Below are positions 16,542 to 25,681 of a stretch of 64,000 bases of DNA, in pieces. This stretch comes from Acidobacteriota bacterium (GTDB lineage Bacteria > Acidobacteriota > Terriglobia > Acidiferrales > UBA7541): positions 18,738-82,737 of the forward strand of contig JABCYZ010000030.1 in the NCBI GenBank assembly GCA_013289955.1, given 5' to 3'. The stretch's first letter is position 1. Every line of letters begins with the position of its first letter. The notes below the pieces were generated by a model. It did not search any database and was not told where the DNA came from. It was given only the letters and a program-made list of their open reading frames with translations. Both the position numbers and the translations under genes were made by a program.

Positions 16542-18791
16542 TCATGGAGCAAACAGGCTCCTCGCCCCCTGGAATGTCATCTTTGTGGCTCCCTTAAAAG
16601 GGACGGTCAGTTTATGCAGCTGTGCGTCGTACGTGAAGCCGCTTCCTTCGCGCAGCTTCGTTCCATTCTTCGTCACGGCGCTTGGCCTCAGGCAGTACAC
16701 TTCCAGCCCTCCTTCGGCGCCCAATTCACCAAACTGAATCGCCAAATTGTCTCCCTCTGCCGTGGCTGTGATCTTCTGCACTCCATCCCCTGTGAAATAA
16801 TCAAATTCGCTGGAGGTCTTGCCCGATGGAAAGATCTCTATCCGCAGCTTTGGACTCCAATTCTCAACCCAGTTGTTATTCAACTTCACCACGTCTCCTC
16901 TGACGACGATCGCTCCCTCGCGAACAAACAACGGGATTGTCCCCAGAGGAGCAGCCACGGTGATGGCTTTTTTCCCTTGATACACCGTGAGCATGTCGTT
17001 GTAGTCCATCCATCGGCCTTCCGGCAGGTAGACCTTCCGGCTGACACCTCCCGCAGTCGTCACCGGGGCCACCAAAAGACTGTCGCCATAGAGATATTCG
17101 TCCCAGGTATCGCTGAGGCTGTCGTCGCCCGGGTACGCAAACGCCAGGGCCCTCATCACGGGCATGCCGGTCTGCGTAGCCTTGTAAAGGTAGGAGCGCG
17201 TGTACGGGATCAGATCATGATGCGCTGCGACATATTTTTTTGTGATGCCCACCAGCTCGTCGTCATAATCATCCCAAATCGTTCTCTTTGGCCCGATGAG
17301 AATTTCCATCATCGGGCTAAAGGCACTGAATTCCAGCCATCGGGCAAACACTTCCTTCTCTGGAACCCGGATATAACCGCCGGTGTCCGATCCCCACATC
17401 GGAAAGTTGATGGCGCCGCTGCGCAATCCGTTTTTTATCGAGACTTCAAGGCCCGCGAAGGTGCTTCGCGTATCTCCATTCCAGACGGCGGTGTATTTCC
17501 GCCCGATGTCGTTCACATTGCGCGTGAAGTTGAAAAAGTCGCCTCCGTAGACGTCGCGCAATCCTTCTGCCGCCATTTTAGGAAACAGAATGGCGTTCAA
17601 GTTTTCATCAGACAGCGGCATTTCATCTTCTTCGCCGCGATCGATCTTGTACCCCTTCACGCCGAGCCGCACATACTCGTTCAATTTGTCCTTGAACCAT
17701 GCGTAGGCATTCGGGTTTTTCATGTCCGCCGCCGACGCTCGCCCGAAATACAGATATCCTCGAGCTGAACCCTCCACCTGCAACTGGTTCCAGGAACGAT
17801 TCGCAATCCAAAGGAGTAAATTCATGCCGCGCTCCTGCAAATCCCGGATCATTTTTGCCGGGTCGGGGAACGACGCGTCAAAATCCATGTTCCCCCAGCC
17901 CATCTCGCCAGTCCCAAACGGCCGGTCAAGCCAGATGGACCCCGCCGGAATGCGCAGTGCTCGAAGTTTATCGGCATCCTCGATTGTTTTTTCCTGAGCG
18001 TTTGTGGCTCGCCGCAGGTCGTCGTGATTGTCGTCTCTCCACCAGATGCTTCCAAATGCCCACGCCGGCGGCATGATCGAAGGGCCCGCTATCCTGTTGT
18101 AGCGTTCGAACACTTCCGCATAAGACGGTCCGTAGATGACGTCGTATTTCAGCTGGGTGTCAAAAAACGAGAAGCTGGTTTTCCCATCCTTGGCAAGCGA
18201 GAAATGCCCTTGGGCAGTCGATTCCACATATACGCCATATTTCTTCGAAGTCACATAAAACGGTGCGCGGGCGCTGGAATAGTTGACGTCCGCCTGGTGC
18301 CGTATCCCCATAAAATCATGGTCCGCACCGCGATTGTCGAGGTTCCCGCCAAACGGCATTTCCCAGATACCGTAGTAGTGCTCGCCCCGATCGGCGAACT
18401 CTTCTTTCATCTCGGCAGGCACGCCATTCTTGAACGAGAAAACTACCTGCAAGACCTCCGGCTTGACGAACGTGAAGCTCGCCTGCGCAACCTCCGACGT
18501 TCCTTCCAGATGAACGGTCGCGCGCATCGAGCCGTTCGCTTTTGTGACGTCGGTTGCGTTTCTCACCGTGTAACCGTTTGAAGTGAAGGTAATTCCGCCG
18601 GTCTCTGAAACCAATACCTCGCCGCCAGACTTTTCAATCACCCGGAACGAATACGGGCTGGTATTCAATTCAAGGCGCAGCGCCGGGGATTCCAGCGTTT
18701 CCGCTGCCCTGCTGGGCAGACCCAAGACCAAAAGAGTGTTGCCGAGCAAAACGCTCCACACGAAATACCGCACCATCCTGGTTTCCCTCAT
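16542..18791 (-). CDS. Glycoside hydrolase family 31 (alpha-glucosidase/alpha-xylosidase), secreted
   Basis: A 749-residue protein. A signal peptide occupies about residues 6-30 (VWSVLLGNTLLVLGLPSRAAE). Next come an N-terminal beta-sandwich domain, a GH31 TIM barrel and C-terminal beta domains. The barrel carries the nucleophile Asp384 in VKGYKIDRGEE and the likely acid/base Asp440 in VWNGDTRSTF. The subsite motif WGSDTGGY follows at 466-473. GH31 enzymes cleave terminal alpha-glycosidic bonds with retention; alpha-xylosidase on xyloglucan fragments or alpha-glucosidase are both possible. AAGGGAAAG precedes ATG 18791. It is convergent with the LysR gene. The upstream region holds a 15-bp palindrome (18858-18872) listed separately. 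Confidence 0.93.
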   Translation of the reverse strand: MRETRMVRYFVWSVLLGNTLLVLGLPSRAAETLESPALRLELNTSPYSFRVIEKSGGEVLVSETGGITFTSNGYTVRNATDVTKANGSMRATVHLEGTSEVAQASFTFVKPEVLQVVFSFKNGVPAEMKEEFADRGEHYYGIWEMPFGGNLDNRGADHDFMGIRHQADVNYSSARAPFYVTSKKYGVYVESTAQGHFSLAKDGKTSFSFFDTQLKYDVIYGPSYAEVFERYNRIAGPSIMPPAWAFGSIWWRDDNHDDLRRATNAQEKTIEDADKLRALRIPAGSIWLDRPFGTGEMGWGNMDFDASFPDPAKMIRDLQERGMNLLLWIANRSWNQLQVEGSARGYLYFGRASAADMKNPNAYAWFKDKLNEYVRLGVKGYKIDRGEEDEMPLSDENLNAILFPKMAAEGLRDVYGGDFFNFTRNVNDIGRKYTAVWNGDTRSTFAGLEVSIKNGLRSGAINFPMWGSDTGGYIRVPEKEVFARWLEFSAFSPMMEILIGPKRTIWDDYDDELVGITKKYVAAHHDLIPYTRSYLYKATQTGMPVMRALAFAYPGDDSLSDTWDEYLYGDSLLVAPVTTAGGVSRKVYLPEGRWMDYNDMLTVYQGKKAITVAAPLGTIPLFVREGAIVVRGDVVKLNNNWVENWSPKLRIEIFPSGKTSSEFDYFTGDGVQKITATAEGDNLAIQFGELGAEGGLEVYCLRPSAVTKNGTKLREGSGFTYDAQLHKLTVPFKGATKMTFQGARSLFAP

Positions 18792-18857
18792 CGGCTTTCC
18801 CTTGTACTGAATTTACGCGCAAACGTCCCTAGGCCATCGCTCGACGGCAGCGTCCAG

Positions 18858-18872
18858 AACGGCGGCGCCGTT
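18858..18872. promoter_or_regulatory. Palindrome upstream of GH31 gene
   Basis: AACGGC-GGC-GCCGTT, a perfect 6-bp inverted repeat with a 3-bp spacer, 67 bases before the GH31 start. It could be an operator for a sugar-responsive repressor; no second copy was found. Confidence 0.3.
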
Positions 18873-19059
18873 TGCCGTTACGTCTTTGCGCGTTCGTTTT
18901 ACGGTTGTGAAGTCATCCACGCTATGGTTTCTATGGCGGCCAGTCCCCGGAGTCAACGCAAGAGTGATAAACGATTCCTTTAGAAAGTCTGAACACCTGA
19001 TCGGCTTTCGATGAAGCTTGTTTCAGCAATGGTGATCAAGTCCCTAGCCCTGGCTTGAA

Positions 19060-19542
19060 CTAGTAACCCTTTATCTTCACCACAAAATACGTAAATTCGT
19101 GGGCCCCATCGAGCAACAGCTGGTGCGGCACGCGCGCTGGAATTCGGACAACGTCTCCCGCCGTGAGTTTCTGCCGAGTGCCGCCTTGAATCGTCCCGTT
19201 GCGTTTTTCGTGCGGCGCAACCGTCTCTCCGTTGAGCAGTGTGCCTCCGACAACGAGCGTCGCGGATCCCGATTGCACGAAAAACACATCGACTTGAGTT
19301 TCGTGCCACTCGGGCGGGCCATCGGCTTCTCTCCGAACAAACAAAAATGAGTCGTTGGGGTAGTCTGAAAGCTGTTTGACGGCAAAGTGATGGGGATCAG
19401 AAGCGGCTTCGGCGGCAAGTGCCCTTCCAAGGCCCTGCGTGGAAGCGAGCGCCCAATGTTCAAAACCTGCCGGGACCGGCTCGTCAGACTTCACTGCCGG
19501 TAAAGGAATCGCCATCAGCAGGAGCAACAAAAGTTTCTTCAT
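19060..19542 (-). CDS. Secreted cupin domain protein
   Basis: A 160-residue protein with a signal peptide (MKKLLLLLLMAIPLPAVKS) and a cupin barrel. Cupin motif 1 is partly visible in EWHETQVDVFFVQSGSATLVVGG and motif 2 in AGDVVRIPARVPHQLLLDG, which together supply the usual His/Glu metal ligands. The protein would act in the periplasm; the substrate is unknown, but its place between GH31 and GH27 genes suggests sugar binding or isomerisation. GGAGAGGG is placed just before ATG 19542. Confidence 0.85.
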   Translation of the reverse strand: MKKLLLLLLMAIPLPAVKSDEPVPAGFEHWALASTQGLGRALAAEAASDPHHFAVKQLSDYPNDSFLFVRREADGPPEWHETQVDVFFVQSGSATLVVGGTLLNGETVAPHEKRNGTIQGGTRQKLTAGDVVRIPARVPHQLLLDGAHEFTYFVVKIKGY

Positions 19543-19729
19543 ATTCCCTCTCCTCAACACTTCCTCGAAGCCTTCCCGCCATCCTTGGCCTCGGCGGCCG
19601 GCCGATAGCCTACATCAGGACTCCCCCCGGCGAACCTTCCAGAATTCCTAAACTTGTTTTTGAGCGGACCTGAAGGGTGGCAGGTCCAAAAATCCTTTTG
19701 AACCGATTTTGGTTCTATTGTAGCCTCCG

Positions 19730-21238
19730 ATGGAAATGAAGACTCTTTGTGTGGTTTTGCTCGTCCTGCTGGCGGTGCCGTGCGTTGCCGCGGACCTGAC
19801 CGGAAACTGGGCTGTGCGCGATCCGCTCCCGGACGGGACATCTCGGAACACCTACTTGGATCTCCACCAGGAGGGCTCTCAAATCACTGGAACGATCCGC
19901 AGTGGCCAGTTTTACTACCGGATTGTCGAGAGCGCCGGTGGGCCTGACGGCTTCACGCTTACCGGCAGCATGACGGACGGAGCCAACGAGCGCCATGTGA
20001 AGTACGAAGGCAAGCTCGTCGGCGACGAGCTGCACCTTCTGACCCGGAGGAGGCCCGACTCCGAGCTTATCGAGATGGTCGCTCACCGCGCCCCCGCGGG
20101 CGAAGGAGCGTATCCGTCGAGGCGGCCTCTCCCCGAACTTCATAAAGTTTCGGCCAACGGACTGGCAAAAACGCCGCCCATGGGGTGGAACAGTTGGAAC
20201 AAGTTTGCCGGTCGCGTGGATGACGCCGCCGTGCGCGCCATGGCCGATCGGATGTCTGCCAATGGAATGAAAGAAGCCGGCTACGAGTACGTCAATATTG
20301 ACGACACCTGGCAAGCCGGCCGCGACGCACAGGGCAATATCACCACCAACAAGAAGTTTCCCGACATGAAAGCTCTCGCCGATTACGTGCACGGCAAACA
20401 CCTCAAGATCGGCATCTACTCTTCGCCCGGTCCGAATACTTGCGCCGGATACGAAGGGAGCTTTGGCCACGAGGAGCAGGACGCGCGGACGTACGCGGCG
20501 TGGGGCATCGATTATCTGAAGTACGACTGGTGCGGTGCGCGCAACATTTACACCGACCAGGAGATGCGCGCGGTGTACCAGATTATGGGCGAGGCGCTTC
20601 TCAAAACGGGGCGTCCCATCCTCTTCAGCCTTTGCCAGTATGGCCGCGCCGAAGTGTGGAAGTGGGGACCCGACGTCGGCGGCAACTCCTGGCGCACAAC
20701 AGGCGATATCCGCGACACCTGGGACTCAATGACAAGCATCGGTTTTGCACAAGATGAGCTCGCGCCGTGGGCCGGACCTGGACACTGGAACGATCCGGAC
20801 ATGCTCGAAGTCGGAAACGGGGGAATGAGCGAGGACGAATACAGAACGCACATGAGCTTGTGGTCGATTCTGGCCGCACCGTTGTTGGCCGGAAATGATT
20901 TAAGAAATATGACGCCCGCGACTCTGGAAATCCTCACCAATCGCGAAGTCATCGCTATCAACCAGGATCCCGCCGGACAGCAGGGCCGGCGCGTTTCGAA
21001 AGAAGGCGATCAGGAGATTTGGACAAGACCATTGTCGGATGGCGGGCTGGCCATCGGCGTGTTTAACCGCAGTGCCACGCCGGCGAGGATAATCCTGAAG
21101 TGGTCAGACCTTGGCCGCAAATCCCCACCCGCGCGTGCAAGAGATCTATGGGCCCACAGCGACGTGAATCTGGATGGCGGGGAGTACGCGGTGATGGTGC
21201 CCGCGCACGGCGTAGCCATGCTGCGTGTGGCAAAGTAA
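19730..21238 (+). CDS. Glycoside hydrolase family 27 alpha-galactosidase, secreted
   Basis: A 502-residue protein with a signal peptide (TLCVVLLVLLAVPCVAA), an N-terminal beta-rich domain of about 110 residues (LTGNWAVRDPLPDG ...) absent from minimal family members, then a GH27 barrel: PPMGWNSWNKF, YVNIDDTWQ, nucleophile Asp266 in KYDWCG, acid/base Asp326 in WRTTGDIRD, and GHWNDPDMLEVGNGG. A C-terminal beta domain follows. It would release terminal alpha-galactose (or alpha-N-acetylgalactosamine) from oligosaccharides outside the cytoplasm. Start ATG 19730; 19736 is an in-frame alternative. It is divergent from the cupin/GH31 genes. Confidence 0.94.
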   Translation: MEMKTLCVVLLVLLAVPCVAADLTGNWAVRDPLPDGTSRNTYLDLHQEGSQITGTIRSGQFYYRIVESAGGPDGFTLTGSMTDGANERHVKYEGKLVGDELHLLTRRRPDSELIEMVAHRAPAGEGAYPSRRPLPELHKVSANGLAKTPPMGWNSWNKFAGRVDDAAVRAMADRMSANGMKEAGYEYVNIDDTWQAGRDAQGNITTNKKFPDMKALADYVHGKHLKIGIYSSPGPNTCAGYEGSFGHEEQDARTYAAWGIDYLKYDWCGARNIYTDQEMRAVYQIMGEALLKTGRPILFSLCQYGRAEVWKWGPDVGGNSWRTTGDIRDTWDSMTSIGFAQDELAPWAGPGHWNDPDMLEVGNGGMSEDEYRTHMSLWSILAAPLLAGNDLRNMTPATLEILTNREVIAINQDPAGQQGRRVSKEGDQEIWTRPLSDGGLAIGVFNRSATPARIILKWSDLGRKSPPARARDLWAHSDVNLDGGEYAVMVPAHGVAMLRVAK

Positions 21239-21293
21239 GAGGCACTTACTATCGCCGCCCTGCGTCTTTCAGAGGAACGAGTGTGTGCCAGGT

Positions 21294-22616
21294 TTACCGT
21301 GGAGCTTCGGAAATGATCGCCCGCGAGCCCATCCAAGCTTCGGCGTTCGAGCGAAAGAGGCGCGTAATGTCTCCCTGAATGCTCCTACGCGTCACACCGC
21401 GGCCATCTTCTGTCAATAGCCGGTAGGACTCGGAAAGGATCGGTCCGATTGTCCTGCGCGTGTTGTTCCATTTGTAGATCACTTGCTCGAGCACGCGCGC
21501 ATCGGAATGTTGCGGAATAAAGCTCGTTCCGAGCATCTCGAGGCGCTCGCGGGTAATCTCCTCCACAATCGAAGGGTTGTTCATAAACCACCAACAACCG
21601 AACGGCATCAAGTTGTTGAATTTCCGCGCGTAGACGCAGAGTTCGTGCTGGTTCTCCCGGCTGAGCACGCTCACCAAGAACCGATTTTCCGGGAACTCGC
21701 GGCAGAGATTTTCGAGAGCCCGCAAATCGGCTTTGCCCACCGCGTCGCCCGCCAAACGCAGCGAAGGATTCACCTGCTTGCGAACTCCGATCATCAGCGA
21801 CAGCGGAATCTGCATTTCGCGGCAGGCAGGCAGCACTGCCTCCTTCAACAACCGATTCCCAGCCGTTTCCGAGGGATATTGGAAGGTGTCTGGCAAGGAA
21901 ACGGCCATGTATGCGGGCCGCATCCGCTCGGCCCACTCCATCAAGAAACGCCGCACTTCCTGTGCCGACTTCCCTGAAGCTTGTTGGTCAACCTGAAAAC
22001 CTTGACTGGCCAGCACCTGCCAATGCGCCGGCCACGTGATGAGAATCCGATCCAGCCGCAGCACCGCGCGAAATTGATTGTGGTTCGCGACGCCACTCAA
22101 CCAGATCTCTCCCTCCGCCGGATCCAGCGGATCATTCGTCATCACCACGAGGTCAATACCCGCCATCCGAAGCACTCTCTCGATGTGCGCTTCAACGCTT
22201 TGCGCTTCGAAGAAGGACCTTGCCTCGGACAAATCCGCACTGTCGGTGGGCAATTGGAAAGCCTTGAGCACGGCTATGACCCCGCGCGTAGCTTCCGAGA
22301 TGGGATTATTCTCAACGAAAAGAGCCTGCCAGATCCGATCGGCTTGTTCGCGCTTCGAGAGCGCCCAGTACTGCTGCGGCGTGGTGTCGGAACTTCGGAA
22401 AAACTCTGCTTCGAGATAATGATAAGTCAACAGCTCATCGATGCCCCAAAGCCCCAGCTTGCCGAAAGCGGGAGAGTACAAGTGCGTATGAATGTCGACA
22501 AATTGCGTGGACGCCAGCACTTCCTCTACGACCTTGGGAATCTGAGTCTCCGCGAGCAGGTCGCCATCGCTGGAGATTGCCATCTGGTCCGTTGATTTCA
22601 GATACGCCGTCTTCAT
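21294..22616 (-). CDS. Glucuronate isomerase-like protein (uronate isomerase family)
   Basis: A 440-residue amidohydrolase-fold protein. The metal motif D41-I-H-T-H-L begins beta 1. The C-terminal half carries the uronate isomerase signature GCWWFMNNPSIVEEITRERLEMLGTSFIPQHSDAR. The YKW helix near the C-terminus also matches UxaC. Family members interconvert D-glucuronate and D-fructuronate, or galacturonate and tagaturonate; this one belongs to a divergent subgroup, so the substrate is not certain. ATG 22616 has an AAGG before it; a GTG at 22625 is an alternative. It converges on the alpha-galactosidase gene and fits a pectin or hemicellulose utilisation region. Confidence 0.8.
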   Translation of the reverse strand: MKTAYLKSTDQMAISSDGDLLAETQIPKVVEEVLASTQFVDIHTHLYSPAFGKLGLWGIDELLTYHYLEAEFFRSSDTTPQQYWALSKREQADRIWQALFVENNPISEATRGVIAVLKAFQLPTDSADLSEARSFFEAQSVEAHIERVLRMAGIDLVVMTNDPLDPAEGEIWLSGVANHNQFRAVLRLDRILITWPAHWQVLASQGFQVDQQASGKSAQEVRRFLMEWAERMRPAYMAVSLPDTFQYPSETAGNRLLKEAVLPACREMQIPLSLMIGVRKQVNPSLRLAGDAVGKADLRALENLCREFPENRFLVSVLSRENQHELCVYARKFNNLMPFGCWWFMNNPSIVEEITRERLEMLGTSFIPQHSDARVLEQVIYKWNNTRRTIGPILSESYRLLTEDGRGVTRRSIQGDITRLFRSNAEAWMGSRAIISEAPR

Positions 22617-23041
22617 ACCTTGCACCAGTTCTTGCCGCTCCCGGGCGCCCTTCTGAATCCGCGCTCAGGACGCATGCGCCTCAGAGTTCCGCTATGTAGT
22701 CGGTTCGGATGCTGCCGCAACTCGCGATTCGGGCAACCGTCCCCTCGCCGTTGCAAATGTTGAAGACTATAAAGCGTTCGATGGCGTGTCAAATTGTTAG
22801 ATTTGAAGATAATATTCAGCGAAACTTAACGAAAGTCACCGGCCTTCCCGGGCGGACCGCGAAGCTGCCATGGCTGCTCTCGCGCCACGCCCAATCTTAG
22901 GCCCTGGCCGTTGGCGATTGCACAGCAGAGGCCCCGCGTTTTCTTGACGCCGGACCGTCACTCCGCTAGCGTCAAATGTGCGGAGTGCCTTCCCACTTCG
23001 CGGCGCGCAGCGCGCGCAGAACACCCGGGCGGGAGAACCTC
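22617..23041. other. Divergent intergenic region, no gene
   Basis: About 425 bases between the uronate isomerase-like gene and the SAM hydrolase gene. An AT-rich section at 22755-22830 probably holds promoters. No RNA element or operator is recognised. Confidence 0.5.
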
Positions 23042-23836
23042 GTGGCCAACGCGATCATCACATTGACGACCGATTACGGCACCGACGACCATCTGGTCGG
23101 GACCGTAAAAGGAGTCATTCTCAGAATCAATCCAGAAGTCACCATTGTTGACATCACCCATCATGTGACGCCCTTCGATCTGCTCGATGGAGCGCTGGCC
23201 ATTGGCGCGGCCTACTCTTATTTCCCTCCTAAGACCATCCATGTCGTGATCGTCGATCCCGGCGTCGGAACGGAACGGCGCCCGCTTCTCGTCAGCGGCC
23301 AGAATCATTATTTTATCGCACCCGATAACGGCGTGCTTTCTCTCGTCTACGAACGCGAACCAAACCTGGTGGTGCGGCACGCCACTGCGGAACACTATTT
23401 TCTGCAGCCGATGAGCAAGACGTTTCATGGGCGCGATGTGTTTGCGCCGGTAGCGGCGTGGCTCTCCAAAGGCTGGCAAACTCCCGCCATGGGCGACGAG
23501 ATTCACGATTACAAAAAAATGGCGCTGCCTCGGCCGAAGGCCGGCGCGGCAGGTGTAAAAGGCCTGGTCCTCAAAATCGATCCATTTGGAAACCTGGTGA
23601 CGAACTTCCGGGCCGAAGATTTGTCGAGCGAAGCTCAGAACGGCGACGGGCTGAACATGCAAGTGGGAACCCATGCCGTCAAACGGCTGGTCGATACATT
23701 TGCGCGAGGCAAGGCGGGCGAACCGGTTGCCTATATTGGGTCAAGCGGCTATTTGGAAATTGCTATCAACAAGGGCAACGCTGCTCGCACCTTTAGCGTC
23801 GGCCGCGGAGCGCCTGTAATTCTCGCCGTAAAGTAG
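23042..23836 (+). CDS. S-adenosyl-L-methionine hydrolase (SAM hydroxide adenosyltransferase, DUF62)
   Basis: A 264-residue member of the DUF62 family, which splits SAM to adenosine and methionine and is related to fluorinase and chlorinase. Visible hallmarks are ITLTTDYGTDDHLVG at the N-terminus with the catalytic Asp, VDITHHVTPFD, FPPKTIHVVIVDPGVG, FIAPDNGVLS, KTFHGRDVFAPVAAWLS (Arg/Asp/His triad region), KIDPFGNLVTNF and a final beta domain with YIGSSGYLEIAIN. GTG 23042 is chosen because GGGAGA lies 5 bases upstream and the family usually starts just before the TLTTD strand; an ATG at 22976 would add an unlikely Arg-rich tail. Confidence 0.9.
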   Translation: MANAIITLTTDYGTDDHLVGTVKGVILRINPEVTIVDITHHVTPFDLLDGALAIGAAYSYFPPKTIHVVIVDPGVGTERRPLLVSGQNHYFIAPDNGVLSLVYEREPNLVVRHATAEHYFLQPMSKTFHGRDVFAPVAAWLSKGWQTPAMGDEIHDYKKMALPRPKAGAAGVKGLVLKIDPFGNLVTNFRAEDLSSEAQNGDGLNMQVGTHAVKRLVDTFARGKAGEPVAYIGSSGYLEIAINKGNAARTFSVGRGAPVILAVK

Positions 23837-23881
23837 TTCCCAGTCCGTCCCACAGCTCCATTCGAACCCGAGCAGCACTGC

Positions 23882-24751
23882 TTAGCGCGAGTGCTCGAGC
23901 GCGGCCATCTGCGAACGAGTGCGCGGGTCCATCCAATCGCGCCACGCATCGCCCAGCAGATTGAAAGCGAGTACCGCAGTCATCACCGCCAGAGCGGGAA
24001 AAATGACCAGGTGCGGTGCGTCGAACAGATGACTCCGGGCATCGTTGAGCATCGAACCCCAGCTCGGAACCGGCGCCAGTACACCCAGCCCGAGGAAGCT
24101 CAGTGTTGATTCGGCTAGAATTGCTCCAGCCATCCCGATGGTCGCTTGAATGAGAACTGGCTGGAGGATATTCGGAAGCAAATGCCGCAGCATGATCCGC
24201 AAAGGGGAAGCGCCAAGCGAACGAACGGCAAGGATAAACTCGAGTTCCTTCACCTTCAACACCTGGGCGCGGGCAAGACGCGCGTAGCCAGCCCAGCCCG
24301 TGATAATCAGGGCCAGAATAACCTTACCTATGCCCGGGCCGAAAAATGCCGCAAAGGCGATCGCCAGCAAAATACCGGGAAACGACAGGAACGCGTTGAT
24401 CAGCAGGAGATTTACGAAGCGATCGAACCATCCGCCAACAAATCCTGCGAGCAATCCGATAGCAAGGCCTGTCAGACCGCAACCGAGGACGACAGAAATT
24501 GCCACGAAAAGGGAAACGCGTGCGCCGTACAGGGTGCGCGAAAGGGTGTCGCGTCCAAGCTCGTCCGTCCCCATCCAATGCGCCCGGGACGGAGATTCGA
24601 GCCGCGCAGGGAGGTTTTGGGCAGCGGGATCGTCCGGGGCAATCCACGGCGCGCAGAGAGCCGAGAGAAGAAGCAGCAGGGCTGCCGTAAATCCAGCGCG
24701 GGCGAGAACGCTTTGGCGAAGAAATTGCCGAAGGCTGCCAGCGGAGTTCAT
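23882..24751 (-). CDS. dppC: ABC transporter permease, DppC/OppC type
   Basis: A 289-residue inner-membrane permease with six predicted helices, starting with the TAALLLLLSALCAPW segment, the periplasmic MGTDELGRDTLSR motif of DppC proteins and the EAA coupling loop AVRSLGASPLRIMLRHLLPN. Together with the preceding permease it would form the channel of an oligopeptide or nickel type importer. The start overlaps the stop of the DppB-type gene by four bases (ATGA). No substrate-binding protein or ATPase is encoded in this window. Confidence 0.92.
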   Translation of the reverse strand: MNSAGSLRQFLRQSVLARAGFTAALLLLLSALCAPWIAPDDPAAQNLPARLESPSRAHWMGTDELGRDTLSRTLYGARVSLFVAISVVLGCGLTGLAIGLLAGFVGGWFDRFVNLLLINAFLSFPGILLAIAFAAFFGPGIGKVILALIITGWAGYARLARAQVLKVKELEFILAVRSLGASPLRIMLRHLLPNILQPVLIQATIGMAGAILAESTLSFLGLGVLAPVPSWGSMLNDARSHLFDAPHLVIFPALAVMTAVLAFNLLGDAWRDWMDPRTRSQMAALEHSR

Positions 24752-25668
24752 GACAGCCGGACCCGCGGGTCAATCACCGCATAGAGAAAGTCGGTGAGCA
24801 GGTTCACAAGCACGTAGGAAACGGCAATCACCAAAATGCATCCCTGCAGCAACGGATAGTCGCGCGAGGAAATGGCCTGCACGGTAAGACGCCCGATACC
24901 GGGCCAGGAAAAAATCGTCTCGGTGACAATGGTACCCGCAAGAAGCGTGCCAAATTGCAGGCCGAGAATAGTGATGATAGGGATGAGCGCGTTACGAAAG
25001 GCATGGCGGAATAAAACTGCCCCTGTCGAAAGCCCTTTCGCGCGAGCTGTGCGCACATAATCGCTCGAGAGTTCTTCGAGCATTGAGCCCCGCACCATCC
25101 GCGTCAAAATAGCGGCCAGTGCAGCACCCAGGGTCACCGCTGGGAGGACGTAATAAGACGGCCCACCACGGCCGGAGACGGGCAACCAGCCAAGCTCAAT
25201 GGAAAAAAGCAGAATCAGTACAGGCCCCAGCGCGAAATTCGGCACGGCAAGCCCTAGCAGGGTGAAAAGACCAATGGCCCGATCCGCGGGACGCCCTCGG
25301 CGGTGCGCAGCCAGAATGCCCGCCGGGATGGCGATGGCCACGCAAACCAGAAGAGCCACGAAAGCGAGAGCAAGCGTTGCAGGATAGCGTTCGAAGATAA
25401 TCCGCCCCACGGGCGCCTGAAACTTCAACGACTGCCCAAGATCGCCATGCGCCAGTCGCTCCAAATAGCTGCCGTACTGCACATAGAGGGGCTGATCGAG
25501 GCCAAGCCCATGGCGCAATTGTGTGATTTGTCCGGGCGCTGCACCCTCGCCAAGCATCTGTTCGACCGGATCGCCGGGGACGATGTGAATCAAAAGAAAA
25601 ACGAGCGTCAGCACCAGCCAGAGCGCCGGGAGCGTGAACAGGAATCTTTGAAGGAGGTGGCGCGCCAT
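24748..25668 (-). CDS. dppB: ABC transporter permease, DppB/OppB type
   Basis: A 306-residue permease with the DppB hallmarks: MARHLLQRFLFTLPALWLVLTL, the periplasmic DPVEQMLGEGA and LGLDQPLYVQYGSYLERL motifs, the EAA loop YVRTARAKGLSTGAVLFRHAFRN, and the final SRDYPLLQGCILVIAVSYVLVNLLTDFLYAVIDPRVR. ATG 25668 is chosen because the conserved family start lies there and it begins 13 bases after the CNNM stop; the frame extends upstream to 25731 inside that gene. It pairs with the DppC gene. Confidence 0.92.
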   Translation of the reverse strand: MARHLLQRFLFTLPALWLVLTLVFLLIHIVPGDPVEQMLGEGAAPGQITQLRHGLGLDQPLYVQYGSYLERLAHGDLGQSLKFQAPVGRIIFERYPATLALAFVALLVCVAIAIPAGILAAHRRGRPADRAIGLFTLLGLAVPNFALGPVLILLFSIELGWLPVSGRGGPSYYVLPAVTLGAALAAILTRMVRGSMLEELSSDYVRTARAKGLSTGAVLFRHAFRNALIPIITILGLQFGTLLAGTIVTETIFSWPGIGRLTVQAISSRDYPLLQGCILVIAVSYVLVNLLTDFLYAVIDPRVRLS

Positions 25669-25681
25669 TCGTCGGCTGGGA

